64,000 nt of DNA from Proteinivorax tanatarense (lineage in GTDB: Bacteria; Bacillota; Proteinivoracia; Proteinivoracales; Proteinivoracaceae), in the NCBI RefSeq assembly GCF_040267685.1, contig NZ_CP158367.1, forward strand, positions 1,922,001-1,986,000, read 5' to 3'. The position numbers and the translations under genes are program-made. Of this stretch, positions 1 to 9,343 are shown piece by piece. Numbering within the stretch: position 1 is the first letter of the stretch; each line of letters begins with the position of its first letter. A model generated the notes under the pieces. That model searched no databases and had not been told where the DNA came from. It was given only the letters and a program-made list of their open reading frames with translations.

Positions 1-2904
1 AGAAAAAGAGCTCTCAACCCTAACGCACCAGTAACTAGAGGCACTGCACAAAATCCAGACATATACTTCCAGGGTAGAGAGGTTTCAAACCCATTTTTTG
101 AGAAAGTTCCCGATGTAGTCGCTCATTATATGGAGGTTTTAGGCAAACGTACTGGCCGAATGTACAAGCCATTTGACTATTATGGAGCAGAAGATGCTGG
201 TAAAGTAATAATTGCTATGGGCTCTATATGTGAAACCATAGAAGAAACTATAGATTATCTTACAGAACAGGGAGAAAAGGTAGGTATAGTAAAAGTTAGA
301 TTATATCGTCCCTTTTCAGCAAAGCACTTTTTTGAAGTCATGCCTAAAACTGTAAAGAAAATCGCAGTGTTAGACAGAACCAAAGAACCAGGTGCTGTTG
401 GCGAGCCATTATACGAGGATATTAAGAGCTTATATTATAACCGAGAAGCACTAACTATTGTTGGTGGCCGTTATGGCCTGGGCTCTAAGGATACTACTCC
501 CTCCCACATTAAAATTGTATATGATAATCTCGACAAAAAAGAACCAAAGAATGGTTTTACCATAGGAATAAAAGATGATGTCACCTTCACTTCTTTAAAT
601 GTAGATAAGGAAGTAAACACCACTCCAAAGGGAACCGTAAGTTGTAAATTCTGGGGCTTGGGTTCAGATGGTACCGTAGGAGCTAACAAAACAGCGATAA
701 AAATTATCGGCGACAATACCGATATGTATGCACAGGGTTATTTTTCCTACGACAGTAAAAAGTCAGGCGGAACAACCATATCTCACCTTCGTTTTGGAGA
801 TAGACCAATTAAGTCTCCATACTTAATAAGGCAGCCTGATTTTGTAGCCTGTCACAATCCAGCATACGTTAACCAATATGAAATACTAGAAGGTTTGAAA
901 CCAAAGGGAACTTTTGTGCTAAACTGCCCATGGTCAGATGAAGAATTAGATGGTTTTCTACCTACCTCAATAAAAAAGTATCTTGCAGAGAACGATATAA
1001 ACTTTTACACCATTGATGCTGTTGAAATTGCTGAAAAAATTGGCCTAGGTGGTCGAATCAACATGATAATGCAAGCTGCTTTTTTTAAGCTTGCAGAAGT
1101 CATTCCACTAGAAGATGCCATTAAATATTTAAAAGATGCTATAAGCGATGTATATGGTAAAAAAGGTGAGAAAATAGTAACCATGAACCACAAAGCAGTT
1201 GATGCAGGAATTGAAAAGCTAAGACGTGTGTCAGTTCCAGCTCAGTGGTCAGAAGCATCAGAGCAAGAAAGTAACAAAGATTATCCCGGATTCATAGGAG
1301 AAGTTATGAGACCTATGGCAAAACACAAAGGAGATAATTTGCCGGTAAGCTCCTTTTTAAGCCGAGAAGATGGAACTTTCCCCCACGGCACAACAGCTTA
1401 TGAAAAGCGAGGCATAGCTGTTACAGTCCCAAAATGGATAAAAGAGAATTGTATCCAGTGTAATCAATGCTCATACATCTGTCCCCACTCTGTCATTAGG
1501 CCAATGCTGCCTACAGAACAAGAGTTAAAAAAAGCACCTGAGGATTTTCCAGTGGTAGATGCAAAGGGCAAAGGGTTTGATGACGTAAAATACAGTTTGC
1601 AGATCTCTCCAATGGATTGCACAGGCTGTGCCAACTGTGCAGATATTTGTCCCGCTCCAAAAAAAGCATTAGAAATGAAAGAAGCTGGCCAGCAAATGGA
1701 TGCCACCAACCACATTTGGGAATATGCTATCGAGAACATAAGTCCTAAACAGGATAAATTAAACAAGTTTACTTTAAAAGGGAGCCAATTCAATAGGCCT
1801 CTCCTAGAGTTTTCTGGGGCATGTGCAGGTTGTGGTGAAACTGCTTATGTAAAACTTTTAACTCAGCTATACGGAGAAAGAATGATGATAGCTAATGCCA
1901 CCGGCTGTTCTTCAATTTGGGGCGCAAGTGCTCCCGCTACATCATACTGCAAAAACAGCGAAGGTAAAGGACCTGCTTGGGCAAACTCTTTGTTTGAAGA
2001 CAATGCAGAGTTCGGTTATGGTATGGTGTTAGCAGAACGTCAATGTAGAGATAGACTAGAAGATCTTATGAGGGATGGATTAAAAGCAGATTTACCTGCT
2101 GACTATAAACTAGCTATGGAGAAATGGCTTGAATACAAAGATGACGGAGAAATGTCCAAAGAGCCTTCTGAAAAGCTAATTCAGTTAATTGAAGCCAACA
2201 CCTTGGGAAATTACATCTTAGAAGAAATTAAAGACAAAAAACAGTTTTTAATAAAACGCTCTCACTGGGCAATAGGCGGTGATGGCTGGGCCTATGATAT
2301 TGGATACGGTGGACTTGATCATGTAATAGCATCTGGTGAGGACATAAACATACTGGTTATGGACACAGAAATTTATTCAAATACTGGAGGTCAATCTTCC
2401 AAAGCTACACCTACTGCTGCCGTTGCCAAGTTTTCTGCTTCAGGCAAAAAAATCAGAAAAAAAGATTTGGGTATGATGGCTATAAGCTACGGGTATGTCT
2501 ATGTGGCGCAGGTTTCTATGGGCGCTAACATGAACCATGTAGCAAAAGTTATGAAAGAAGCTGAAAGTTACAAAGGCCCCTCTCTAGTTATCTGTTATGC
2601 CCCTTGCGTAAGTCACGGTATCAAAACAGGTATGGGCACAACAGTAGCACAAGAAAAAAAAGCTGTTGAGTCTGGATATTGGCACTTGTACCGGTATGAT
2701 CCCCGGCTAAAAGAAGAGGGCAAAAACCCTTTTATGCTTGACAGCAAAGAACCTTCTACCTCCTTCAAAGATTTCTTACACAGCGAAATCCGTTATTCTC
2801 AGATAATGAACACCTTTCCAGATATAGCAGAAGAGTTATTTGAAGCAGCAGAGAAAAGTGCCAAAGAACGTTATCAAACATATAAACAACTAACTGAAAA
2901 ATAA
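1..2904 (+). CDS. nifJ: Pyruvate:ferredoxin (flavodoxin) oxidoreductase, C-terminal part, 5' end outside window
   Basis: The reading frame is open from base 1, so the first 200 or so residues lie outside the window; the ATG at 130 is internal. The enzyme oxidises pyruvate and CoA to acetyl-CoA and CO2, reducing ferredoxin, in the cytoplasm of anaerobes. Visible in order: the transketolase C-terminal-like domain, a two-cluster ferredoxin domain (cysteine motifs CIQCNQCSYICP near residue 483 of the visible part and CTGCANCADICP near 540), the CAGCGE motif that provides cysteines of the proximal cluster, and the thiamine-diphosphate motif starting GDGWAYD near 760 and closing at SNTGGQ. It aligns along its whole length with the second PFOR at 34795-38304, which is on the other strand. 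A hairpin terminator follows at once, so it ends its transcript. Confidence 0.97.
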   Translation, partial: RKRALNPNAPVTRGTAQNPDIYFQGREVSNPFFEKVPDVVAHYMEVLGKRTGRMYKPFDYYGAEDAGKVIIAMGSICETIEETIDYLTEQGEKVGIVKVRLYRPFSAKHFFEVMPKTVKKIAVLDRTKEPGAVGEPLYEDIKSLYYNREALTIVGGRYGLGSKDTTPSHIKIVYDNLDKKEPKNGFTIGIKDDVTFTSLNVDKEVNTTPKGTVSCKFWGLGSDGTVGANKTAIKIIGDNTDMYAQGYFSYDSKKSGGTTISHLRFGDRPIKSPYLIRQPDFVACHNPAYVNQYEILEGLKPKGTFVLNCPWSDEELDGFLPTSIKKYLAENDINFYTIDAVEIAEKIGLGGRINMIMQAAFFKLAEVIPLEDAIKYLKDAISDVYGKKGEKIVTMNHKAVDAGIEKLRRVSVPAQWSEASEQESNKDYPGFIGEVMRPMAKHKGDNLPVSSFLSREDGTFPHGTTAYEKRGIAVTVPKWIKENCIQCNQCSYICPHSVIRPMLPTEQELKKAPEDFPVVDAKGKGFDDVKYSLQISPMDCTGCANCADICPAPKKALEMKEAGQQMDATNHIWEYAIENISPKQDKLNKFTLKGSQFNRPLLEFSGACAGCGETAYVKLLTQLYGERMMIANATGCSSIWGASAPATSYCKNSEGKGPAWANSLFEDNAEFGYGMVLAERQCRDRLEDLMRDGLKADLPADYKLAMEKWLEYKDDGEMSKEPSEKLIQLIEANTLGNYILEEIKDKKQFLIKRSHWAIGGDGWAYDIGYGGLDHVIASGEDINILVMDTEIYSNTGGQSSKATPTAAVAKFSASGKKIRKKDLGMMAISYGYVYVAQVSMGANMNHVAKVMKEAESYKGPSLVICYAPCVSHGIKTGMGTTVAQEKKAVESGYWHLYRYDPRLKEEGKNPFMLDSKEPSTSFKDFLHSEIRYSQIMNTFPDIAEELFEAAEKSAKERYQTYKQLTEK

Positions 2905-2917
2905 ATGCTAAAAATGG

Positions 2918-2944
2918 TGGCGGCTTTTTAGCCGCCATCTTTTT
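2918..2944 (+). terminator. Rho-independent terminator of the first PFOR
   Basis: A 7-bp GC-rich stem (TGGCGGC / GCCGCCA) with a 6-nt loop is followed by TCTTTTT, 13 bases after the PFOR stop codon. Confidence 0.85.
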
Positions 2945-2971
2945 AGCTTAAAAGTCAAGGAGTTGAGAAAA

Positions 2972-3775
2972 TTGAATATATCCATATCAAACTGCTACAG
3001 TCAATTAAATACTGGCCTTATGGTGTTTCCAACTGAAATTAAAATAACTACTGAAAATGAGAAAAAGTATAACTTTGATAAACTATTAGCTTGTAATCAG
3101 TACAACTTTTTATTAAACACACTGTTTGATTACGGCTTAGTAATTAGATTTTTAGAACAGAAAAATAGTCCCCACCAAATTTTTACAAGAGATATTGGCT
3201 TTATCATTGAGAACATAATGTTTATATCTAAAATGTCCCAGCTTAGCAGACAACAAGAAACTCAAAGTCTCATTAAATTCGCTGCACAATATAATTTACG
3301 AACATACCAAATGGAAAACTATGCTGAAGGTGGCGATGTTTTTGTTCAAGATAACAACATAATTATCGGCATCGGAGAAAGAACTACAGAGGATGCAGCT
3401 AATGAAATCAAATCTGTTTTATCCGCAACAAACTCCAGTTACAATATTATTAAAGCATATTTTGATTTATCGTTAATTCACCTAGATTGTGCCTTTAATA
3501 TTCTTGATAACAACTCATGTATCATAAGTGATGGTCTGTTTAATCCTGAAGAGATTACTCCATTATTCTCAACCATAATTAAAGCCCCCTTAGACACAAA
3601 TACCTTAGGCGCTAACATCATCAATCTTGGAAATAAAAGAATTTTATGTAGCTGTCAAAATTTAGCTACTACACTAAATAACAGTGAATTTTGCTGCAAA
3701 TACATTGACTATAGCGAAGTTACAAAGGTGGGCGGTGGACTAGGCTGTAGTCTACTTCCTATTCAAAGAGCATAG
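2972..3775 (+). CDS. Guanidino-group-modifying enzyme (arginine deiminase/DDAH/amidinotransferase-like)
   Basis: This 267-residue protein shows the motif order of the superfamily that attacks guanidino carbons with a catalytic cysteine: FTRD early in the chain, EGGD in the middle, HLD with the catalytic histidine further on, and a C-terminal GGGLGC with the nucleophilic cysteine. Family members hydrolyse arginine, methylated arginines or agmatine, or transfer an amidino group; the substrate cannot be decided from the sequence. The TTG at 2972 is chosen because the AAGGAG at 2957-2962 is 9 bases upstream; the TTG at 2963 would touch the ribosome site. It stands alone between the PFOR terminator and a convergent gene 13 bases away, with no terminator visible between the two. 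Confidence 0.75.
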   Translation: MNISISNCYSQLNTGLMVFPTEIKITTENEKKYNFDKLLACNQYNFLLNTLFDYGLVIRFLEQKNSPHQIFTRDIGFIIENIMFISKMSQLSRQQETQSLIKFAAQYNLRTYQMENYAEGGDVFVQDNNIIIGIGERTTEDAANEIKSVLSATNSSYNIIKAYFDLSLIHLDCAFNILDNNSCIISDGLFNPEEITPLFSTIIKAPLDTNTLGANIINLGNKRILCSCQNLATTLNNSEFCCKYIDYSEVTKVGGGLGCSLLPIQRA

Positions 3776-3788
3776 CTTTACACAGTAG

Positions 3789-5228
3789 TTATTCTTTTAG
3801 AGTATGTCTCATCTGATGAACAGCAGCTACAGCCTGTTTTTTGTTTTTTATAGTGCCATCAATTTGTTGAAGCTTTATTTTTCTTAACACCATTCCAACA
3901 TCTTCCGATTGGGGTATATCTAACAGTTCCATTATTTCATCTCCAGTAATTAATTTCGGTAATCTATTTAACTTATTATTAACTTCAATTGTTTTTCCCA
4001 ATAATTCATAAATAAAATCATGCTGGTCCTTTGGACACTTATCTCCCCTAGCCTCGTAAGTAGCAGATACATCAGCTAAAGCTAAAAGCAATATTCCTAT
4101 TGAATGTATTCCTACCTTATGAACAAATCTTCTCAGTCCTTTTTCACTAACCTTTCCGTTGTTATACATCTGGAGAGGATACATATGATAATTTACTAAC
4201 AATTTTAGTAAATACTTCTCTTCATTGCTTATAGTAATAAATCGTAAATAGTCTTTGATGACGAAATTACCTAACTTATGATGGCTATAAAATGTTATTC
4301 TCCCGTCATCTTTTATTTCTTTACAATAAGGTTTCCCGATGTCATGAAAAAAACCAGCTAGCTTTAAGGTAGTATATAGCGGATACCCCCGTTTAAAATT
4401 TTTATGTAAATAGCCAAAGACCTGCTCTTCTATATTTTTAGGGAATTCATGATAATGAATAACTTTATTTAAATGACTAAACACCCTTAAGCTGTGGTTA
4501 TATACGTTTTCCACATGATGATAATTTTGTTCTGTATCTCTTAAATGCTGAATCTTAGGAAATAAGCTATCAATAACACCCAAACTATCCAGCAACATCA
4601 AGCCTTTTTCCGCATTCTCACTGGATAACATCTGCCATAATTCATCAGCTACCCTTTCCTTACTACAAGCTTGAATCATTTTATGGTCTTTTTGGGCCTT
4701 TCTTTCAAAACCTTTATCTAAGTTAAAGTCAAGGACCGCTGCCAGCCTTATCCCTCTTAGCAGTCTAATAGGATCAGCATCTATATTTTTATCGCTGATA
4801 GCCACAATCTTTTTTTCTCTAATATGTTTTTTACCTTCAACTATATCGATTATATTATCCTGCCACACTTCCGACTTTAAATAATCAGTAACACTAATAG
4901 CCATGGCATTAACAGTGAAATCCCTATTCGTTAAATCAGCTTCGATGGTGTCTGATGTAAAACTACTTATATCAATTGTAATTTTATTATTTTTATCAAC
5001 CACCCTATACACTTCATTGCTTTTATCTAAAGTTACTAAACTGCCATCGAAAACCTCAGAAAGTCTTTGAGCAAAACTTTTTCCATTTTTGCATATTAAA
5101 TCAACATCTTTGCATTCTCTACCCGCTAGTGCATCTCTTACAAAACCACCAACCAAGTAAACATCACCAAACTCTTTGTGGGCAACTTCATTGATTTTGT
5201 CTAAAGTCTTTTTTAACAAAAAATACAT
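3789..5228 (-). CDS. CCA tRNA nucleotidyltransferase / poly(A) polymerase family protein with HD domain
   Basis: The protein (479 residues) belongs to the class II nucleotidyltransferases that repair or build the CCA end of tRNA. The head domain has GGFVRD near residue 28 and the metal-binding pair in KDVDL near 41; RDFTVNAM near 103 and DPIRLLRGIR near 153 are typical of the neck. A C-terminal HD phosphohydrolase domain follows, with HSL near 245 and HDIGK near 296, as in many clostridial CCA enzymes. The reading frame runs on upstream into the divergent gene, but AAGGAG sits 7 bases before the ATG at 5228 and only 1 base before the one at 5234, so 5228 is preferred. Poly(A) polymerase activity cannot be excluded. 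Confidence 0.88.
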   Translation of the reverse strand: MYFLLKKTLDKINEVAHKEFGDVYLVGGFVRDALAGRECKDVDLICKNGKSFAQRLSEVFDGSLVTLDKSNEVYRVVDKNNKITIDISSFTSDTIEADLTNRDFTVNAMAISVTDYLKSEVWQDNIIDIVEGKKHIREKKIVAISDKNIDADPIRLLRGIRLAAVLDFNLDKGFERKAQKDHKMIQACSKERVADELWQMLSSENAEKGLMLLDSLGVIDSLFPKIQHLRDTEQNYHHVENVYNHSLRVFSHLNKVIHYHEFPKNIEEQVFGYLHKNFKRGYPLYTTLKLAGFFHDIGKPYCKEIKDDGRITFYSHHKLGNFVIKDYLRFITISNEEKYLLKLLVNYHMYPLQMYNNGKVSEKGLRRFVHKVGIHSIGILLLALADVSATYEARGDKCPKDQHDFIYELLGKTIEVNNKLNRLPKLITGDEIMELLDIPQSEDVGMVLRKIKLQQIDGTIKNKKQAVAAVHQMRHTLKE

Positions 5229-5359
5229 AAACATACTCCTTTTTTCATAATTATATCCATTGTATATTATTTTTTCTAAGCACTCAACAAAACACCTATT
5301 TGAAATTATTAATAATAATGTTATAATAACAAAATCATAAATAAGAAGTAGGGATTGAT

Positions 5360-6133
5360 ATGGAAAACAAACAAACGTCAAAAAAGGCCGTTATTATAGC
5401 TTTATACGCAGGAGAAATTATGCTAAAAAACGGAGCGGAAACCTATAGGGTTGAAGAGACTATGTGCTATATATTAAAAGCTCTAGGTATTAAGCATGCC
5501 GAAAGCTTTGTTACTCCTACAGGAATTTTCCTGTCGTCAGATAGCCCCCATGACCAAAACCCTTACTCTATTGTAAAAAGAATACGAAACAGAAAAATTA
5601 ACTTAACTGCCGTTTCGGAAGTCAATACCTTTTCCAGGGAAATGGTAGCAGGAAATATAAAAATAGATGATGCTATGAGCATCCTCAGAACAATAGACCA
5701 CAAATCGGGATATAATCGCTATTTAAAGGCATTTGCAGCTGGACTATTAGCTGCCTCCTTTTCCATGCTTCTAGGAGGTACAATTAGGGATTTTGTACCT
5801 GCCTTTATTACCTCTTTGGCAGTACAAGCCACTGTACAACCCTTGGGCAAAAATGGGTTTTCTTTTTTTATAACTAATGTAGCTGGTGGATTTGTAGCTG
5901 CTTTTCTTGCCGTTATTTTGTGGAAGATGGGAATGGGAAATAATATAGACAAAACTATTATAGGTTCCATTATGACATTAGTTCCAGGAGTGGCGATAAC
6001 TAACGCCATCCGTGATTCTATTTCAGGCGACCTTATGTCGGGAACGTCTAGGGCTGCAGAAGCCTTTTTAGTTGCCATTGCCATTGCCACTGGAGTAGCC
6101 ATCGCCCTTCAAATACTTAACCCAATTCTATAG
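5360..6133 (+). CDS. Threonine/serine exporter family protein, large subunit (YjjP/DUF1212-like)
   Basis: A 257-residue integral membrane protein of the ThrE family. The N-terminal 115 residues form the soluble domain with the typical run beginning ALYAGEIMLKNGAETYRVEE; after it come about five hydrophobic segments. In this family the exporter is split: this gene carries the YjjP-like part and the next gene the YjjB-like part, so the two probably form one permease for small amino acids or related solutes. The start ATG has only a weak AGGG upstream. It is divergent from the CCA enzyme gene, sharing a 130-bp promoter region, and is 11 bases ahead of its partner. Confidence 0.85.
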   Translation: MENKQTSKKAVIIALYAGEIMLKNGAETYRVEETMCYILKALGIKHAESFVTPTGIFLSSDSPHDQNPYSIVKRIRNRKINLTAVSEVNTFSREMVAGNIKIDDAMSILRTIDHKSGYNRYLKAFAAGLLAASFSMLLGGTIRDFVPAFITSLAVQATVQPLGKNGFSFFITNVAGGFVAAFLAVILWKMGMGNNIDKTIIGSIMTLVPGVAITNAIRDSISGDLMSGTSRAAEAFLVAIAIATGVAIALQILNPIL

Positions 6134-6144
6134 AGGTGATTTAA

Positions 6145-6585
6145 ATGTTAGAAAACTTTTTTTATGCAATTCTTGCTACCCTGGGATATTGCATCGTCTT
6201 TAATGTCCCAAAAAAATATCTTTTCCTTTCTTCCTTAGGAGGAGCATTGGGGTGGGTTACTTATATTTACTTTTATCAACGTTTAGGGTCGTCAGTAACA
6301 TCCGTTTTTGTCGCCGCCTCATTAGTGGCATTATGGGGAGAAATTCTATCTGTAAAAATTAAAGATCTAGTAACCATATTTGTTATTCCTGGCATAATTC
6401 CTTTAGTTCCAGGATCAGGTATGTATTATACTATGATTGCCATCATGGACCAAGACTTTGAACAAGCGGCTATAATTGGTACAGAAGCTGTTTTTATAGC
6501 TCTATCCATAGCCTGTGGTATTATTCTAATATCCTCCATCTCTCGTTTAGTTCGTGGAAGAATCATTATGGGACTTAAACACTAA
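6145..6585 (+). CDS. Threonine/serine exporter family protein, small subunit (YjjB/DUF3815-like)
   Basis: This 146-residue protein is almost wholly membrane embedded, with four to five hydrophobic segments and the family signature VIPGIIPLVPGSGMYYT near residues 87-101. It pairs with the preceding gene, which supplies the other half of the ThrE-type exporter. AGAGGTGATTTAA precedes the ATG at good spacing, and the 11-bp gap indicates co-transcription. A strong hairpin begins at the stop codon. Confidence 0.85.
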   Translation: MLENFFYAILATLGYCIVFNVPKKYLFLSSLGGALGWVTYIYFYQRLGSSVTSVFVAASLVALWGEILSVKIKDLVTIFVIPGIIPLVPGSGMYYTMIAIMDQDFEQAAIIGTEAVFIALSIACGIILISSISRLVRGRIIMGLKH

Positions 6586-6628
6586 AGGGCTGTTTCTATC
6601 AGGTTTTTCCTGATAGAAACAGCCCTTT
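6584..6628. terminator. Bidirectional terminator, 20-bp perfect stem
   Basis: A perfect 20-bp stem from 6584-6603 and 6609-6628 with a five-T loop separates the convergent exporter and M23 lipoprotein genes. The A/T-rich stem ends give U-tracts for both directions. Confidence 0.85.
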
Positions 6629-6641
6629 ACTAAACTGGCAT

Positions 6642-7358
6642 TTATTTATCTTCTAGCTCATTATATGCACAATCTACCTTAACAATATCACCTTTTATTA
6701 AAAATTCTCCGTCAAACAACATAGGGACCGGTTGCCCATTCCATGGATCATTTTTAGCAGCTTGTATATGCAAATGAGGTACCACAGCGTTACCTGATTT
6801 TCCAATTTTAGCTAAATGGTCACCCTTTTTTACTTTCTGTCCCTTTTCCACTATGATACTCCCATATTTAAGATGTGCCAGTACAATTTTAACATCATCT
6901 ACATTTATAATTATGTGGTTACCCCAAAGATTCTCTGAATCACGATCATCAGGACCCATATCAGGATGCCCATCCTCAACATACTCTATAACTCCATCGG
7001 TAGGACTATATAATGTCACTTTATACATGGTAAAGTCATCTAAGGAAGTTGCTTCATCTACCTCTCTATCAATACCTGCTTCTCCAATCATATGAATATC
7101 CACAGCATAGCGCATCGAAACATTGATACCCAGTTTATTATATTTTTCATTCCAATAGTGATAATTCTGAGATTTTTGGTGACCCCCTTGGCCTATATAA
7201 TACCTCCCCCCGTGCTCAAAAGGAAAATCTAAATATATAGATTCACCTTGATAATACCGAACTTCCTCTTGCTTATCATCATCCTTTGGTGCTGTACATC
7301 CCATAATTACAATTGCTATAATACCAATAACCCATAACAACTTAATATATCCCCACAT
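6642..7358 (-). CDS. Lipoprotein with M23 (LytM-type) peptidase-like domain
   Basis: The 238-residue product begins with a lipoprotein signal (hydrophobic segment then IVIMGC, Cys21), so it should be anchored outside the membrane. The C-terminal half is an M23 endopeptidase-like fold: RYAVD near residue 90 for the metal-binding Asp, LAHL and the final HxH in PHLHIQ. Such proteins cut, or help others cut, peptidoglycan cross-links. The histidine that normally precedes the Asp by four residues in HxxxD is not obvious here, so activity may be altered. The ATG at 7358 is preferred over a TTG at 7367 because AAGGGA lies at proper spacing only for the former. It ends against the strong bidirectional terminator. 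Confidence 0.75.
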   Translation of the reverse strand: MWGYIKLLWVIGIIAIVIMGCTAPKDDDKQEEVRYYQGESIYLDFPFEHGGRYYIGQGGHQKSQNYHYWNEKYNKLGINVSMRYAVDIHMIGEAGIDREVDEATSLDDFTMYKVTLYSPTDGVIEYVEDGHPDMGPDDRDSENLWGNHIIINVDDVKIVLAHLKYGSIIVEKGQKVKKGDHLAKIGKSGNAVVPHLHIQAAKNDPWNGQPVPMLFDGEFLIKGDIVKVDCAYNELEDK

Positions 7359-7581
7359 ATCTATCAAATCCCTTTTTATTTTTAATTATAATATTTTACA
7401 GTTTTTGTTTTGTTAAGCAAGTATTAACTTTTACTAATACAACCTTTCTCATAATCTATGCAATCTTAACTTTTAGGTTCTTACTATACTTCGCTTTTCT
7501 TCCCAAGAAAAAACACCTCCCAAGTAGAGAGGGCACTAAAAATCTGCCTATATTTCATTAAAAGAAAATAATTTTCACAAA

Positions 7582-7626
7582 AAAAGACGACTTTGGTTCA
7601 AGTTTTTGAATCCACAGTCGTCTTTT
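7582..7626 (-). terminator. Hairpin downstream of the first IS1182 relic
   Basis: Arms AAAAGACGACT and AGTCGTCTTTT enclose a 23-base loop; on the minus strand the stem is followed by a T-run, as expected for the transcription terminator of the IS relic just upstream. The 220 bases between here and the M23 lipoprotein start hold no gene that I can see. Confidence 0.55.
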
Positions 7627-7656
7627 AATTATTTGATTGTGTCCTTTTGTCTATCT

Positions 7657-7789
7657 TTAATCCACTAGTTTCGAAATCCGCTTCAGGTTTACTGCAAACA
7701 TCCGCAAATATCGATATAGCTCCTTGCATCTCCAAATTATATATATCCATGTATGGACTTAAATTCATTGACTGTGGCTTTTGGATCAT
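7657..7789 (-). pseudogene. IS1182-family transposase, internally deleted relic (copy 1)
   Basis: The minus strand starts with MIQKPQSMNLSPYMDIYNL, the conserved N-terminus of IS1182-family transposases, and after about 25 residues jumps, in another frame, to RYLRMFAVNLKRISKLVD and a stop, which matches the transposase C-terminus. More than 400 codons are missing between the two ends. The upstream leader (7790-7865) is nearly identical to that of a second relic at 10835, including a TATAATTATACC stretch. This is a dead, MITE-like deletion derivative. Confidence 0.65.
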
Positions 7790-8030
7790 GACATTCACCT
7801 ACTTCTACTACTTCTAATTGATACTATAATTATACCTTTTTTTGCTTTTGTGAACTTTTTCAGTGGCCTCATAAGTAGAGATGTTTCACGAACTGCAATA
7901 TTGCAGTCCTGAACATCCCGCTGGTTTTGTCAAGTATTTTTAACTTAGATAATATTTACTTATTTGCTTTTATATGTAAATAGTTGAACATATACTCCTA
8001 CCATAAGAAAACAGCTTTTTAAAAACCAAT

Positions 8031-8807
8031 TTATGCCGTTTTTGCCCATTCTTCTTTCCTGGTTTGATAATTACGGTTATGTTTGATCATACTCCATATA
8101 ACTCTTGTTAAGTGCCGTCCTAATGAACGCAAAGCTTGGTTGTATTTTTTGCCTTCATCACGCTTCTTTTCGTAGTATGATTTAGATTCTGCAACCCTTC
8201 GTATATGAAGTCATCATAGCTCTCTTTGCATGCTTGTTAACCTGTTTAGGTGATTTTGTTCCTTCATACAAGCCAGAACTAGTTATCAAGGGGAGCCATG
8301 CCTAAATAGATAGCTATGTACTGTTTGTTGACGCCGGCGACTTATGCGCTTTAGTTTAGTTTCAATCTCAGAAATGTTGTGTGCCTGTTAAAGCACTTCC
8401 TTACCTTGTTCCATCATTGGGGCCATCATCATAAGGGTCACTATTTGTCTTGCATCCATGCGGTCATTTTTCTCTGGTGTAGCGAAGATTTCTTTAAAGC
8501 GGGCAAACTTTAGGTTATTAACATTTAGCAACATGTACCCTTTGTCTTTAACCATTTGATCTAGCGGCCGAGCATGGCCATTAGTTCCCTCCATACCAAC
8601 AACTATGCCTGATACTTCATAATCTTGTACAAAAGATGTTATTTGATTAAAGAAATACCTAAACCCTTTCTGGCTATGGGGTATCTCAAAATCCTTTAAA
8701 ATATCTCCTGCTAAGCCTATAGCTACATGATGATTGTAATAACCTACGTCTACTAGCAGAGCCACTTCCCATAAGGACGGCATCATCCCGGTCAACGTTA
8801 CGGACAC
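8031..8807 (-). pseudogene. IS110-family transposase, degraded
   Basis: The N-terminal DEDD domain is intact for about 130 residues: VDVGYYNHHVA for the first Asp, VVGMEGTNGHARP with the Glu, and EKNDRMDARQIV with the final Asp pair. The frame then breaks near 8388. Downstream, in other frames, the typical C-terminal signature KGKKYNQALRSLGRHLTRVIW can be read, ending at a stop at 8031. Frame breaks and missing parts make a functional transposase unlikely. The upstream segment 8810-8890 resembles the non-coding end of such elements. Confidence 0.75.
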
Positions 8808-9083
8808 AACAAAAACGAGGGCGGCATTTCAGGACTGAGTTAACTCATTTCTGAGCAACTGACCCCGCGAGCCACACCCCCGTTTGGTTATCATTATATC
8901 AATTTATATTATAATTTAAAGGGGTGTGACTAAATTTTTATAAAGAATCAGACCCTTTTAGTCATAAATTTATATATATTCTTAGGGGCCTATCTCATAT
9001 TTCCATGGTAGACCCCAAGATTTTTCAATTTTTTTTTACTTTCTACATAAGTAAACATTGTTTTACAAAAAACATTCAAACTA

Positions 9084-9112
9084 TTGATGCATTTTAAAAT
9101 ATAATGTATAAT
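9084..9112 (+). promoter_or_regulatory. Sigma-A type promoter of the zinc-ribbon/DUF2085 pair
   Basis: TTGATG at 9084-9089 and TATAAT at 9107-9112 are 17 bases apart, an almost consensus vegetative promoter, 34 bases before the GGGAGGGG ribosome site of the next gene. Confidence 0.6.
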
Positions 9113-9145
9113 TACCTTATATTTCTAACTGGGAGGGGATTTTAA

Positions 9146-9343
9146 ATGGAGCAAAATGATAAAAAAGTTGCTTGTCCAAAATGTGATAATGATGAACTTC
9201 AGGCAATCAGTGATACCCATGGAAAAGGAGCTAGTTTTTGGAAACTCTGCCTTTGTGGTATCTTAGGTTTATGTGGGGCAGGCAAAACAAAAACTGACCA
9301 TTACTGGGTTTGTAAAAACTGTGGAAATAAATTTAAGATGTAA
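9146..9343 (+). CDS. Small zinc-ribbon protein
   Basis: A 65-residue protein with CPKC near residue 10 and CKNC near 56, a classic split four-cysteine zinc ribbon. Between them is a glycine-rich hydrophobic stretch (LCLCGILGLCGAG) that may contact or insert in the membrane. Proteins with this plan (ribbon, short hydrophobic middle, ribbon) are common in bacteria and of unknown function. GGGAGGGG precedes the ATG. The stop overlaps the start of the next gene as TAATG, so translation of the two is coupled. Confidence 0.7.
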   Translation: MEQNDKKVACPKCDNDELQAISDTHGKGASFWKLCLCGILGLCGAGKTKTDHYWVCKNCGNKFKM

